DNA of 53,970 bases, from contig NZ_DXUU01000002.1 in the NCBI RefSeq assembly GCF_019417665.1, positions 75,959 to 129,928 on the forward strand. Direction: 5' to 3'. A program made the position numbers and the translations under genes. Below, piece by piece: positions 43,534 to 52,172 of the stretch (the first letter of the stretch is position 1; every line of letters begins with the position of its first letter). Below the pieces are notes generated by a model. It was not told the origin of the DNA. It saw only the letters and a list, made by a program, of their open reading frames with translations, and ran no database searches. The stretch is from Ruminococcus sp. (GTDB lineage Bacteria > Bacillota > Clostridia > Oscillospirales > Ruminococcaceae).

Positions 43534-43560
43534 ATCGGTTCCTTTCTGATCTTTAAACAA

Positions 43561-43851
43561 TTACTTTACAGTCACCAAAGAACGCAGAACGCCGTCTGTA
43601 ATGTTCAGAACACGCTCTACTTCTGCCGGAACATCCGGAGTGGACGTAAAGGTATACAGTACGTAGTACCCGTCCGGCTCATCGTTAATCGGATATGCCA
43701 GCTTGCGCTTGCCCCACTCGTTTACTTCATCCAGTGTGGCAGCAGATGCGATCTTTTCACGGAACTTTTCAACCAGTGCCTTTGCCGCATCTTCCCCGTT
43801 CTTCAGACTGAAAACCGTCATCAGCTCGTAGGATTCCTGTTTCTTTGCCAT
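43561..43851 (-). CDS. rpsF: 30S ribosomal protein bS6
   Basis: 96 residues: YELMTVFSLKNGEDAAKALVEKFREKI, WGKRKLAYPINDEPDGYYVLYTF and ERVLNITDGVLRSLVTVK are typical of bS6. The start at 43851 has AAGGAGG 9 bp upstream. It is the first gene of the rpsF-ssb-rpsR operon. Confidence 0.96.
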   Translation of the reverse strand: MAKKQESYELMTVFSLKNGEDAAKALVEKFREKIASAATLDEVNEWGKRKLAYPINDEPDGYYVLYTFTSTPDVPAEVERVLNITDGVLRSLVTVK

Positions 43852-43913
43852 ACTCAATACACCTCCTTCTGGATTCCGCCCGTGCACATAACACGAGCAA
43901 GGATAACATATCT

Positions 43914-43942
43914 ATTATATCAGATGCCCATCAAAAAGTCAA
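43914..43942 (-). promoter_or_regulatory. Promoter of rpsF-ssb-rpsR
   Basis: Minus-strand TTGACT (43937-43942) and TATAAT (43914-43919), 17-bp spacer. The leader of about 60 nt was not seen to hold a clear bS6:bS18 binding site. Confidence 0.9.
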
Positions 43943-44008
43943 GGGCTTTTTTCGGGATTTTTCCGTTTTTTCTATCACAATTGTTTTTATCATTTTTCAA
44001 AGAAACTA

Positions 44009-44037
44009 TTGACATTGTACAAACTTTGTGGCATAAT
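44009..44037 (+). promoter_or_regulatory. Promoter of the dockerin metallopeptidase gene
   Basis: TTGACA (44009-44014) and CATAAT (44032-44037), 17-bp spacer. A family C-like stretch (AATGAGGAATTGGGAATAATGG ... CCACCATTTCTCATTTC, 44068-44140) lies in the leader. Confidence 0.8.
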
Positions 44038-44160
44038 TGGAATATCAGCAGTATGAAAATTTTCTCAAATGAGGAATTGGGAATAATGGTATCGCCTGTA
44101 GCAATAAGTTTATGCTAAATTCCACCATTTCTCATTTCAAACAAAGAAACGGAGGATGTA

Positions 44161-45780
44161 ATGAAACATCAGCAAAACATCTGCCGGAGTGCAGCCATTC
44201 TGACGGCGGCGGCTCTGACTGTCACGTCTCTTCCCGCCCTTGCGGCATCCTCGGTGGAATACAACACCTGGACAGGGTATGTTCTGCGGAATACGGAGGG
44301 AAAATATCTGAGCGTTCCCGGCGGCACAGAAGCTGAGGGCGTCTATGTAGGATTTTTTGAAGCGGACGGTGCTGCGGCTTATAATACCTGGTACTTTACC
44401 GAAACTGACTTCGGTATCACCATCAAGTCCGCCCTTTCTGAGGGGCAGTATTATCTGGCAGAGGACGGAAGCGGAAATCTATACCTTTCCACAACGCCCG
44501 GTACATTTGAGCTTTCCGCAGACGGTATACTCAGCGGATTCCGCAGCGGTGTGGAAAATCTAGTCTATGCAAAAATCACCCCGGAAGCTGTCACCAATCT
44601 CCACGCCGGCGATATGAATCAGGACGGCGTACTGGATGGCATGGATCTGACAATGATGCGTCAGCTTGTAACCGGAAATGCCGATTTTGTCCAGACTGCC
44701 GTCGGCGATCTGAACGAAGATGGTGTACTCGCCAACTCAGACGTTTCCCTATTACAGCGGTATCTCCTGGGTGAATCGCTCGCTTTCCCGGATCCGCAGA
44801 TCCCCCAATGCAGCCTGATCCCTGCACCATCGGAACCGATCGTCACTGAAACCACACCTGTAGAAACAACGACAACAATAGATACCATATTGACAGCAGA
44901 ATCCACTGTTACAGAAACCACCAGTGTTACTGCTGCAACGACAGCACCGGAACTGACCATGGCAGATTTTCCATCAGAATATCAGTATGCGGCGGACTGG
45001 ATCTGGGATAACCGCATTTCAGCGGAAAAATCCACTGAACGCAGAAATACAATTTTCGACCAGATCGTTGCCGGAAAGGGCACTATTAATTACGTGGTGC
45101 GCTGGCAGTCCTATAAAACTGTCACTCTGGAACAACGGCAGCAATTTGAACAATTGGTAAGTGACTGCATTAATGGCTGGGCAAGCTGGCTCTCCGGATG
45201 GGATGGCTGGGAGTATGACCATATCGAGGTCAATGTTGTGGGCTGGGCAGTACTGGACAAGTCGGTGATGCTGGATCTGCAGCCGAATGAGGTGGTATAT
45301 GACGATCTCATTGAGCCATATGACAGCACCTATGACACCTCAAACGGCGTGGAAACAATTCCGGACAAGCTGCCCAGTGCGCCCAGCGAGCTGTCCCACT
45401 TCGATCATTTTGCGGACAGTTCCTATGAATATCCCGGCGGTCTGGACGCACGCTTTGACATGTATCTATGGGCAACACAGGGATTCCCTGCCATCGGCGG
45501 CTGCGGCGGCGACTGGGGACAACGGCTCTCTGACGACGCCTATCTGAATATGCTGGACGGTACAGGCATTCACGTTCTGGAGCACGAGATCGGACACGGT
45601 TTCGGTATGACGGATTTCTACGGCGGCGAAGGCGAATTTGATGGTTTCCCGCCGGGAGGATTCCCAGGCGGTGAGAACTCCCTGATGATGGCAGGTTCCG
45701 CTATGAAGATCACCGATTTCGACGGCTGGATGCTGCGATATATGTGGAGCAAAATCAAAGACGAACAAGGTCGATTCTAA
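44161..45780 (+). CDS. Secreted dockerin-containing zinc metallopeptidase-like protein
   Basis: 539 residues. The signal peptide (about 1-28) is followed by a beta-rich RICIN/fascin-like module (YNTWTGYVLRNTEGKYLSVPG, WYFTETDFGITIKSAL, about 30-135), an internal type I dockerin (about 143-205, loops DMNQDGVLDGMD and DLNEDGVLANSD), a Thr-rich linker (about 220-262) and a C-terminal catalytic-type domain. That domain contains INYVVRWQSYKTVT, VNVVGWAV, GGCGGDWGQRLSDDAYLNML and the zinc motif HEIGHGFGMTD (475-485), ending in MAGSAMKITDFDGWMLRYMW. I know the same domain from fungal and actinobacterial secreted proteins often annotated as cellulose-binding; HExxHxxxxxD argues for a peptidase. SD ACGGAGG is in place. 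Confidence 0.87.
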   Translation: MKHQQNICRSAAILTAAALTVTSLPALAASSVEYNTWTGYVLRNTEGKYLSVPGGTEAEGVYVGFFEADGAAAYNTWYFTETDFGITIKSALSEGQYYLAEDGSGNLYLSTTPGTFELSADGILSGFRSGVENLVYAKITPEAVTNLHAGDMNQDGVLDGMDLTMMRQLVTGNADFVQTAVGDLNEDGVLANSDVSLLQRYLLGESLAFPDPQIPQCSLIPAPSEPIVTETTPVETTTTIDTILTAESTVTETTSVTAATTAPELTMADFPSEYQYAADWIWDNRISAEKSTERRNTIFDQIVAGKGTINYVVRWQSYKTVTLEQRQQFEQLVSDCINGWASWLSGWDGWEYDHIEVNVVGWAVLDKSVMLDLQPNEVVYDDLIEPYDSTYDTSNGVETIPDKLPSAPSELSHFDHFADSSYEYPGGLDARFDMYLWATQGFPAIGGCGGDWGQRLSDDAYLNMLDGTGIHVLEHEIGHGFGMTDFYGGEGEFDGFPPGGFPGGENSLMMAGSAMKITDFDGWMLRYMWSKIKDEQGRF

Positions 45781-45810
45781 GTTATTGAAAAGAACATTCT
45801 CCGAAAGTAA

Positions 45811-45984
45811 AGGCAATACCGCACAAAGATTGTGCGTCAGATGCGCAGTCAGATTTTTCGTCAGATGAAACAAAAAGCGCAGTGAATACTTTGTGTATTC
45901 ACGAGCATTTTTGTGAAATATGACGGAAAAGATGCAAGCATATGACGTGCAAAGCCGTCAGGCGCTCTTTGTGCGGTGTTGCCT
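45811..45984. repeat. Family B palindromic element (174 bp)
   Basis: The ends AGGCAATACCGCACAAAG and CTTTGTGCGGTGTTGCCT are inverted copies with one mismatch. Inside are the hairpin GTGAATAC-tttgt-GTATTCAC and CGTCA-rich arms. Flanks are TAA on the left and AAAG on the right. It lies just after the metallopeptidase gene and could act as its 3' structure. Confidence 0.75.
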
Positions 45985-46047
45985 AAAGCTTCGGGGAATG
46001 TTTTTGTTTTGTTCTCAACGAAAGCGTGATTTTCTCTGACAAAACCA

Positions 46048-46076
46048 TTGCAAAGCCCTGAAGAATATGGTATAAT
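46048..46076 (+). promoter_or_regulatory. Promoter of the membrane protein-dehydrogenase operon
   Basis: TTGCAA (46048-46053) and TATAAT (46071-46076), 17-bp spacer. Confidence 0.85.
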
Positions 46077-46134
46077 AAAAACGTATATCATCCGGACAGC
46101 GGTATACCGGATGAAAGAAAGGGAGTATTTTATT

Positions 46135-46434
46135 ATGGACGCAAGTACATTTCCGATTTCATTTACCTACCACCTGATTTTCTGTATTGTTGCAGGTGTA
46201 TTTTTTCTGGCACAGTTCATTCGTCTGCGGCGGCCGTATCAGCTGATCCTGGCAATTGCCATTCTGGCATCTCTGTTGATCTATGTGGGCGATGTCTCGA
46301 ATAAGACCTGGTTCCATACCGTGGGCTTATTTGAAGTGATACTGCTCCTGGGTGCTGTGGTACTTTCCATTATTGACCGTGTTAAGACAAAGAAGCTGGA
46401 AAAACAGCAGGACAGTGACGGAGAAGCTGCATGA
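46135..46434 (+). CDS. Small membrane protein, unknown function
   Basis: 99 residues with three hydrophobic segments (FTYHLIFCIVAGVFFLAQFI, YQLILAIAILASLLIYVG, TVGLFEVILLLGAVVLSII) and a basic/acidic tail (DRVKTKKLEKQQDSDGEAA). I do not recognise a family. The start at 46135 follows AAGGGAG with 9-bp spacing; a start at 46111 would overlap the SD. It overlaps the next gene by 4 bp (ATGA), so expression is coupled to a 2-hydroxyacid dehydrogenase. Confidence 0.75.
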   Translation: MDASTFPISFTYHLIFCIVAGVFFLAQFIRLRRPYQLILAIAILASLLIYVGDVSNKTWFHTVGLFEVILLLGAVVLSIIDRVKTKKLEKQQDSDGEAA

Positions 46435-47375
46435 AGATCGTGATTACAGACGGGGCAACGCTTTCCGGCGGCGGTGTTTCACTGGAGCGATTTTCCAGAT
46501 ACGGAGAAGTCTGTGCCTATGACCTGACCGCACCGGAACAGCTTGCAGAACGTCTGGCAGATGCCGAAGTGCTGCTCTGCAACAAGACCGCAGTCCCGGC
46601 GGAAACTTTCGACGAATGCCCGAAACTGCGATATATCGGCGAGTGTGCTACGGGGTATAACAACATTGCCATTGCAGCGGCAAAGGCGCACGGTGTTACT
46701 GTCTGCAATGCCGGTGTGTATTCCACGGATGCTGTGGCGCAGCATACCTTTGCTCTGATACTGCATCATTACAGCCGTGTGGCAGCGTATGACACAGCTG
46801 TCCGGGACGGTGCATGGAAACGGGCAAAGACCTTTTCTGTGATGCCCTACCCCATGGAGGAGCTTGCCGGGAAAACTCTGGCAGTCGTAGGCCTTGGCAG
46901 TATCGGGCGGAAAGTCGCTGCCATTGGTGCGGCCTTTGGTATGTATGTGATTGCCGCAACCCGGACGACGCCTCAGGATTGCCCTTATGATCTGGTTTCA
47001 ATAGACGAAGCCTTTGCCCAGGCGGATGTGCTGACGCTGCACACGTCTCTGACGGAACAGACTGCTCATATGGTGAATTGCAGACGGCTGGAGACCATGA
47101 AGCCCAATGCGTTGTTGGTCAACACAGCACGGGGCGGACTGATTGACGAGGCAGATCTGGCGTGGGCGCTGCAAAATGGCGTGATTGCCGGGGCGGCACT
47201 GGATGTGCTGACGGAAGAACCCATGGGGGATACGCCTTTGTATGGGCTGGAGAATTGTACAATCACACCTCATGTTGCCTGGACGCCTCTGGAGACAAGG
47301 CAGCGGTTGCTGTCCATTGTGGAGGACAATCTGCGTCTGTATCTGGCAGGTACGCCGCAGAATGTGATTTGTTGA
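46431..47375 (+). CDS. D-2-hydroxyacid dehydrogenase (glycerate dehydrogenase-like)
   Basis: 314 residues. The NAD site GLGSIGRKVA is at 154-163 within LAGKTLAVVGLGSIG. Catalytic residues are the Arg in NTARGGLIDE, the Glu in LTEEPM and the His in ITPHVAW. The N-terminal part has ECATGYNNIAIAAAKAHGVTVCNAGVYSTDAVAQHT. The sequence resembles hydroxypyruvate/glycerate dehydrogenases more than SerA, as it lacks an ACT domain. The exact substrate is uncertain. It is coupled to the small membrane protein upstream. Confidence 0.9.
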   Translation: MKIVITDGATLSGGGVSLERFSRYGEVCAYDLTAPEQLAERLADAEVLLCNKTAVPAETFDECPKLRYIGECATGYNNIAIAAAKAHGVTVCNAGVYSTDAVAQHTFALILHHYSRVAAYDTAVRDGAWKRAKTFSVMPYPMEELAGKTLAVVGLGSIGRKVAAIGAAFGMYVIAATRTTPQDCPYDLVSIDEAFAQADVLTLHTSLTEQTAHMVNCRRLETMKPNALLVNTARGGLIDEADLAWALQNGVIAGAALDVLTEEPMGDTPLYGLENCTITPHVAWTPLETRQRLLSIVEDNLRLYLAGTPQNVIC

Positions 47376-47450
47376 ATTAGGAATGAGGAGTTAGGAATAA
47401 GGAATGGCAGTGTTCGCTGCGCTCACAGATTTTAAAATCAAGAGAAAACT
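47375..47450. repeat. Family C element after the dehydrogenase gene
   Basis: AATTAGGAATGAGGAGTTAGGAATAAGGAATGG followed by GTGTTCGCTGCGCTCACAG, the same core as at 7260 and 32180. It starts at the stop codon of the dehydrogenase gene. Confidence 0.6.
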
Positions 47451-47513
47451 TTATATTTCATTCATTGCCACAGGTGATACCATCCCTTATTAGTAAATAG
47501 GAGAAGTAGAAAA

Positions 47514-48308
47514 ATGATCGATGTTTCCAAGAAAAAGCGGATCGTACTCAAATTGGGTACATCCACGCTGACGCATAAGACCGGAAAGCTGAACATCCGC
47601 CGCATGACCAATCTGGTACGGATCCTGTCAGATCTGCACAATGCCGGGAGAGAACTGCTCATTGTCTCCTCCGGCGCTGTGGGCATGGGCGTGGGAAAGC
47701 TGAACCTGCCGGAACGCCCCAAGGACACGCCTTCTAAGCAGGCGGCTGCGGCAGTGGGACAATGTGAACTGATGCACATCTATGACGATATGTTTGCCAA
47801 ATACGGCGTGACGGTGGCGCAGATCCTGCTGACAAAGACCACACTCACCAACGGCCGTTTGCCCCATGTACAGAATACCATTCACCGGCTGTTGGAACTG
47901 GGCGTGATCCCCATTGTCAATGAGAATGACACGGTTTCTATTGATGAGCTGGAACTGGAGATCGGGGAGAACGATTCCCTTGCTGCACAGCTGGCAGTGG
48001 CAGTGGATGCAGATCTGCTGGTGATTTTGTCGGATATCAATGGATTGTACTCTGCTGACCCCCGGAAGTATGAGGATGCAGAGGTTATTCGTGTGGTGGA
48101 AAAAATCGACGAGCGCATTGTCCAGATGGCAGGCGGTGCAGGGACATCCTTTGGCACCGGCGGCATGACCACCAAGATCAATGCGGCAAAGATCGCCACA
48201 GAAAACGGCGTGGACATGGTCATTATGAACGGCAGAGACCCGGAGCAGCTGTATGGGCTGTTTGACGGAGAACCGGTGGGAACGCATTTTCTGGCGCAGG
48301 AAGTTTGA
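47514..48308 (+). CDS. proB: Glutamate 5-kinase
   Basis: 264-residue amino-acid kinase: KRIVLKLGTSTLTHKTGKLNI (about 6-26), LLIVSSGAVGMGVGKLNLPERP, NENDTVS (about 142-148), SDINGLYSADPRKY and GTGGMTTKINAAKIATENGVDMVIMNG. It lacks the C-terminal PUA domain of the long E. coli form. It carries out the first step of proline synthesis; the second enzyme, proA, lies two genes on. SD ATAGGAGAA is in place. Confidence 0.96.
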   Translation: MIDVSKKKRIVLKLGTSTLTHKTGKLNIRRMTNLVRILSDLHNAGRELLIVSSGAVGMGVGKLNLPERPKDTPSKQAAAAVGQCELMHIYDDMFAKYGVTVAQILLTKTTLTNGRLPHVQNTIHRLLELGVIPIVNENDTVSIDELELEIGENDSLAAQLAVAVDADLLVILSDINGLYSADPRKYEDAEVIRVVEKIDERIVQMAGGAGTSFGTGGMTTKINAAKIATENGVDMVIMNGRDPEQLYGLFDGEPVGTHFLAQEV

Positions 48309-48354
48309 ATTGGAGGAAAATGGAGTTTAAAATAATGGAGACAGGAGATGTGTT

Positions 48355-49020
48355 ATGACACTTGAACAGGAAATTTCAAAACTGTTTGCTGTATATCCCC
48401 AGGTGCTGTATGGCTATGCCGGAACAGCCTATTGTGAATTTGGGCAAAAATATCCCTCTGTGCTGGTATTCGCTGTACCTTACAGTAAACAGTTGACTCT
48501 ATTAAATTATAAAGAACCAGATTTTGAACAAGGTATTCAGGATGCCCGTGCAGTACTGGAAGAAATTCTGGAGCAGTTGGAACGAATTTTGAGAGCCAGC
48601 GGAACGGCCTATGAGATTCCGCCGGTGGGGCGGAAAAGTGAAGCGGAACTGGAAGCTCTGTTTTCCTTTAAATTCGCCGCAGTCAATGCCGGGCTTGGAT
48701 GGATCGGCAAAAACGACGTGGTAATTACAGAACAGTACGGTCCGAGAGTACGGTTGTCGGCGGTTTTCATTGATGCAGTGATGCCTTATGGGACATCTGT
48801 CACTAAAAGCAAATGTCCGGATTCTTGCCGGAAATGCGTGGATATCTGTCCTTGTAAAGCTCTGCATAATGTTTCATGGGACATTGAAACATGGCGAAGC
48901 GATATTATTGACTATGAAGCGTGCAACCAAAAACGGAGCCAGTATATTGAAACCCATGGGAGAATGAATTCCTGTGGTTTGTGTCTGGTAGTTTGTCCCT
49001 TTGGAACGAAGCAGCAGTGA
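48355..49020 (+). CDS. QueG-like double-cluster [4Fe-4S] protein
   Basis: 221 residues. The N-terminal part resembles the epoxyqueuosine reductase fold without a recognisable B12 part (VGRKSEAELEALFSFKFAAVNAGLGWIGKNDVVITEQYGPRVRLSAV, about 91-136). A ferredoxin-like C-terminus follows, with cysteines at 154, 158, 161, 165 and 190, 207, 210, 214 (CPDSCRKCVDICPCKAL and CGLCLVVCPFG), enough for two clusters. Proteins of this kind are called epoxyqueuosine reductase-like, and the actual redox role is unknown. It lies between proB and proA; no link to proline synthesis is known. SD AGGAG is 8 bp upstream. Confidence 0.85.
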   Translation: MTLEQEISKLFAVYPQVLYGYAGTAYCEFGQKYPSVLVFAVPYSKQLTLLNYKEPDFEQGIQDARAVLEEILEQLERILRASGTAYEIPPVGRKSEAELEALFSFKFAAVNAGLGWIGKNDVVITEQYGPRVRLSAVFIDAVMPYGTSVTKSKCPDSCRKCVDICPCKALHNVSWDIETWRSDIIDYEACNQKRSQYIETHGRMNSCGLCLVVCPFGTKQQ

Positions 49021-49048
49021 TATTGCTGTATGACATAGACAAACCATG

Positions 49049-49121
49049 TAGGGGCGGATATCATCCGCTCGTATTTTCCGTCACAGTGTGTCTGCGGGCG
49101 GCTGATAGCCGCCCCTACAAT
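49049..49121. repeat. Two family D mini-hairpins between the QueG-like gene and proA
   Basis: GTAGGGGCGGAT-atc-ATCCGC (49054-49059 with 49063-49068), and 27 bp on GGGCGGCT-gat-AGCCGCCC (49096-49103 with 49107-49114) followed by CTACA. The outer GTAGGGGCGG and CCGCCCCTAC arms can also pair with each other. Confidence 0.7.
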
Positions 49122-49151
49122 GCTGTTATGCAACTGAAAGGAGAATTACTT

Positions 49152-50414
49152 ATGAACTACGCAGAAACCCTGGGCATCCGTGCCAAGGCAGTGGAATCTG
49201 CCATTGCCACCGCCGCACCTCAGGTGAAAAACCAGGCGCTTGCCGCCATTGCAGACGCACTGCTTGCCCGGCAGGACGAGATACTGGAAGCAAATGCAAA
49301 AGACTTAGCAGCCGCACAGGCGAACAATATGACAGCATCCTTGCAGGATCGTCTCCGCCTGACAACGGCACGGATCTCCGGCATGGCAGACGCTGCCCGT
49401 CAGCTCATTGCCGCAGAGGACCCCATTGGTTCCGTAGACAGCGGTTCTGTCCGTCCCAACGGCTTGCAGATTCTGAAAACACGTGTGCCTCTGGGCGTCA
49501 TCGGTATTATTTTCGAATCCCGTCCCAATGTTACCGTGGATGCGGCGACCCTCTGCCTGAAAGCCGGGAATGTGGTGATTCTCCGTGGCGGCAAGGAGGC
49601 AATCCACTCCAACACAGCCCTTGCCAATATTATGCGGCAGGCGGTGGAAACTGTGGGGCTGCCGGGGGATATTATCCAGCTGGTAGAGGATACTTCCCGG
49701 GAAACTGCCGCAGATATGATGCACCTGACGGGCTATTTGGATGTGCTCATTCCCCGTGGCGGTGCTGGTTTGATTCAGGCAGTGCTGCGCCAGTCCACTG
49801 TGCCGGTTATTGAGACAGGCGCCGGGAATTGTCATGTGTATGTGGACAAATGTCTCCATGGTGAGGCGGACTATGACATGGCAGTGCGTATTATTGACAA
49901 TGCCAAAACACAGCGCCCGTCTGTGTGCAATGCCATTGAGGGACTGGTTGTCCACAAGGATGTGGCAGGGGAGATCCTGCCTCGTGTTCAGGCGGCATTT
50001 GCAGCCCATGATGTGACCATTTACGGCGATGAAGCCACCCGGGAAATTCTTGGCGCAGATATCGAACCGGCAACGGAAGAACTGTACGACACGGAGTTCA
50101 ACGACTATAAAATTACGGTCAAGGTTGTGGACAGCATGGATGAAGCCATGGCGCATATTGCAAAGTACAGCACAAAGCATTCTGAGTGCATCATTACCAG
50201 GGATCTGGACGCTGCCCAGAAGTTCCAGCGTACCGTGGATGCGGCGGTGGTCTATGTGAATGCGTCTACCCGGTTCACTGACGGCGGCGAGTTTGGCTAT
50301 GGTGCAGAGATTGGCATCTCCACCCAGAAGCTTCACGCAAGAGGCCCTATGGGGCTGCATGAGCTGACTACGGTGAAATATCTGGTCAGCGGTAACGGAC
50401 AGATTCGGGAATAA
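49152..50414 (+). CDS. proA: Glutamate-5-semialdehyde dehydrogenase (gamma-glutamyl phosphate reductase)
   Basis: 420 residues, aldehyde-dehydrogenase fold. KTRVPLGVIGIIFESRPNVTVDAATLCLKAGNVVILRGGKEA (about 113-155) and the catalytic-Cys region RPSVCNAIEGLVV (Cys near 259) are diagnostic, as is FTDGGEFGYGAEIGISTQKLHARGPMGL near the end. It reduces gamma-glutamyl phosphate made by ProB. The start at 49152 has AAAGGAG 9 bp upstream; the open frame extends upstream through the mini-hairpins. Its TAA stop codon shares its last base with a family A element. Confidence 0.97.
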   Translation: MNYAETLGIRAKAVESAIATAAPQVKNQALAAIADALLARQDEILEANAKDLAAAQANNMTASLQDRLRLTTARISGMADAARQLIAAEDPIGSVDSGSVRPNGLQILKTRVPLGVIGIIFESRPNVTVDAATLCLKAGNVVILRGGKEAIHSNTALANIMRQAVETVGLPGDIIQLVEDTSRETAADMMHLTGYLDVLIPRGGAGLIQAVLRQSTVPVIETGAGNCHVYVDKCLHGEADYDMAVRIIDNAKTQRPSVCNAIEGLVVHKDVAGEILPRVQAAFAAHDVTIYGDEATREILGADIEPATEELYDTEFNDYKITVKVVDSMDEAMAHIAKYSTKHSECIITRDLDAAQKFQRTVDAAVVYVNASTRFTDGGEFGYGAEIGISTQKLHARGPMGLHELTTVKYLVSGNGQIRE

Positions 50415-50575
50415 GAGCCTGTTCAGCATCTTTTTTCGCACGTCTTTTCGGCAAATTTTGCCGTTAACTGCGTCGAAAATCCTTGCCATACGTCAGTATG
50501 CCTGCGGATTTTTTCCTTGTAAACGACAAAATTATGCTCGAAAATCCGCACATAAAAAGATACTGAATAGGCTCT
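50414..50575. repeat. Family A palindromic element, copy 3
   Basis: 162 bp from AGAGCCTGTTCAGCATCTTT to AAGATACTGAATAGGCTCT. The first A is the last base of the proA stop. The internal hairpin CATAC-gtca-GTATG sits where copy 2 has CGGGC-gaca-GCCCG, and GCGGATTTT...AAAATCCGC follows. Confidence 0.85.
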
Positions 50576-50587
50576 AAAGGAAAAATT

Positions 50588-50623
50588 ATGCCCAGACCAG
50601 TGAGGGAGTATTGGTCTGGGCAT
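50588..50623. promoter_or_regulatory. 12-bp hairpin before the radical SAM gene
   Basis: ATGCCCAGACCA (50588-50599) pairs perfectly with TGGTCTGGGCAT (50612-50623); loop GTGAGGGAGTAT. No T run follows, so it is not a simple terminator. Confidence 0.65.
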
Positions 50624-50673
50624 GCTTCAGGAAAACAAATGGGTGGAAACGTAAGAAAGGATTTTATATATCA

Positions 50674-52008
50674 ATGATTGTACACCTCATTCAGCCCAAA
50701 ATGGAACGGCGTCCCATGGACACCAGTCTGAAAGCACGGATGGCGCCATCCTTGGGGCTTTTGACCATTGCCAATCTACTGGAACCGGATCATACTGTGA
50801 TCCTCACCAACGAGAACATTGAGGACATTGACTATGACAAGCCAGTGGATCTGGTGGGGATTACGGTGACAGTGGATGTTATGCCCCGTGCCATTGACAT
50901 TGCAAAGGAATTTCAGAAAAGGGGTATTCCGGTTGTGGCGGGCGGGATTCATATTACGGCGTGTCCGCAGACAGACACCTTTGACGCCATCAGCATTGGT
51001 CTTGCCGAAAAGACCTGGCCGGAAATTATCCGGGATATGCAGGCAGGAACACTGCAAAAGGTTTATTGCTGTCATGAACCCATACAAGGAAAGGACATTG
51101 TTTCCCCGGCTTATCATCTGATTGACAAAAGGCAGTATCTGTATTGCAATGTCATCAGCACCAGTCGAGGCTGTCCATTTCAGTGTGATTTTTGCTATAA
51201 CAGCTGCGGCAGCTATAAAAATTTCTATGTCAACCGCCCCATTGCAGATGTGTTGGGAGATATTCGTCGTATTGGAAAAAAGCATGTGATGTTCATCGAC
51301 GACAACTTCATCGGAAATCCCAGCTGGACGCAGGAATTTGTCCGTGCGATTAAGCCTATGCAGCTGAAGTGGAATGCAGCGGTTTCTGCTAATATTGTAG
51401 ATATGCCGGAACTTCTGGATGAAATGGCAGAATCGGGCTGTCAGAGTCTATTTATCGGTTTCGAAAGTCTCAATGAAAAAGCACTAGCAAAGGTACATAA
51501 AGGTCAGAATCAGATCGAAAAATATGAGCGGCTTGTAGAAGCATTGCATGATAGGGGAATTATGATCAACGCCAGCTTTGTGTTTGGTCTGGATGAAGAT
51601 GATGTTTCCACTTTTCCGCAAACCATAGACTGGATTGTCCGGCACAAGATCGAAACTGTTACCTCACATATTTTAACGCCGTATCCCGGAACAGAAGTCT
51701 ATGCCCGCTTTCAGAATGACCATCGGATCATAGATCCAGATCTATCCCATTATAATACAGCCCATGTGGTATTTGAACCAGCAAATATGACAAAAGAAGA
51801 ACTATATGAGGGGTATCTGGATGTGTACCGACAGGTCTATTCTCTCAAAAATATTCTGAGCCGCTGTCCAAAATCCAGAAAACAGCGCATTCCCTATTTT
51901 CTGTTTAATCTTGTTTATCGGAAATACGGATGGCTTACGGAAAAGTTCTGTCAGCGCATCACTTATGAACGAATCGGACGGATTGCGGAAAAGTGGTCCT
52001 ATCATTAA
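50674..52008 (+). CDS. B12-binding-domain radical SAM protein
   Basis: 444 residues. The N-terminal cobalamin-binding-like domain (about 1-150, LGLLTIANLLEPDHTVILTNENIED, DLVGITVTVDVMPRAIDIAKEFQKRGIPVVAGGIH) lacks an obvious DxHxxG. The radical SAM core has C167-x3-C171-x2-C174 (CPFQCDFC), HVMFIDDNFIGNP, ESGCQSLFIGFESLNEKAL, FVFGLDEDD and ILTPYPGTE. The C-terminal part (about 370-444) is basic. Such proteins modify lipids, hopanoids, antibiotics or peptides; the substrate here is unknown and no maturation partner is beside it. The start at 50674 follows AAAGGA at 13 bp; the frame is open 21 codons further up, into the hairpin. The TAA stop overlaps a family A element. Confidence 0.85.
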   Translation: MIVHLIQPKMERRPMDTSLKARMAPSLGLLTIANLLEPDHTVILTNENIEDIDYDKPVDLVGITVTVDVMPRAIDIAKEFQKRGIPVVAGGIHITACPQTDTFDAISIGLAEKTWPEIIRDMQAGTLQKVYCCHEPIQGKDIVSPAYHLIDKRQYLYCNVISTSRGCPFQCDFCYNSCGSYKNFYVNRPIADVLGDIRRIGKKHVMFIDDNFIGNPSWTQEFVRAIKPMQLKWNAAVSANIVDMPELLDEMAESGCQSLFIGFESLNEKALAKVHKGQNQIEKYERLVEALHDRGIMINASFVFGLDEDDVSTFPQTIDWIVRHKIETVTSHILTPYPGTEVYARFQNDHRIIDPDLSHYNTAHVVFEPANMTKEELYEGYLDVYRQVYSLKNILSRCPKSRKQRIPYFLFNLVYRKYGWLTEKFCQRITYERIGRIAEKWSYH

Positions 52009-52125
52009 GACCCTGCTTAGTATCTTTTTGGTGAATTTTGTTGCTTTCTGCGTTGAAACTTCTTGCCTTGAAATCAACGAAAGTTCACTCAAAAATCTAC
52101 GCAGAAAAGTTGCTAAACAGGCTCT
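52008..52125. repeat. Family A palindromic element, copy 4 (shortened)
   Basis: 118 bp from AGACCCTGCTTAGTATCTTT to TTGCTAAACAGGCTCT. It again begins on the last base of an upstream TAA stop. Compared with copy 2 the middle hairpin is missing, as if lost between the two GCC/GCCTTGAAATCA repeats. Confidence 0.8.
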
Positions 52126-52172
52126 AAGCCCCTGTCTAATGCAGCAATTTCAGAAAAATCGGAGGTGATTTT

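Noticed and set aside
42988..44118. 376-codon plus-strand open frame
   Set aside because: Antisense to ssb and rpsF, which are certain.
49305..50489. 394-codon minus-strand open frame
   Set aside because: Antisense to proA and rich in Cys/His; no SD or motif.
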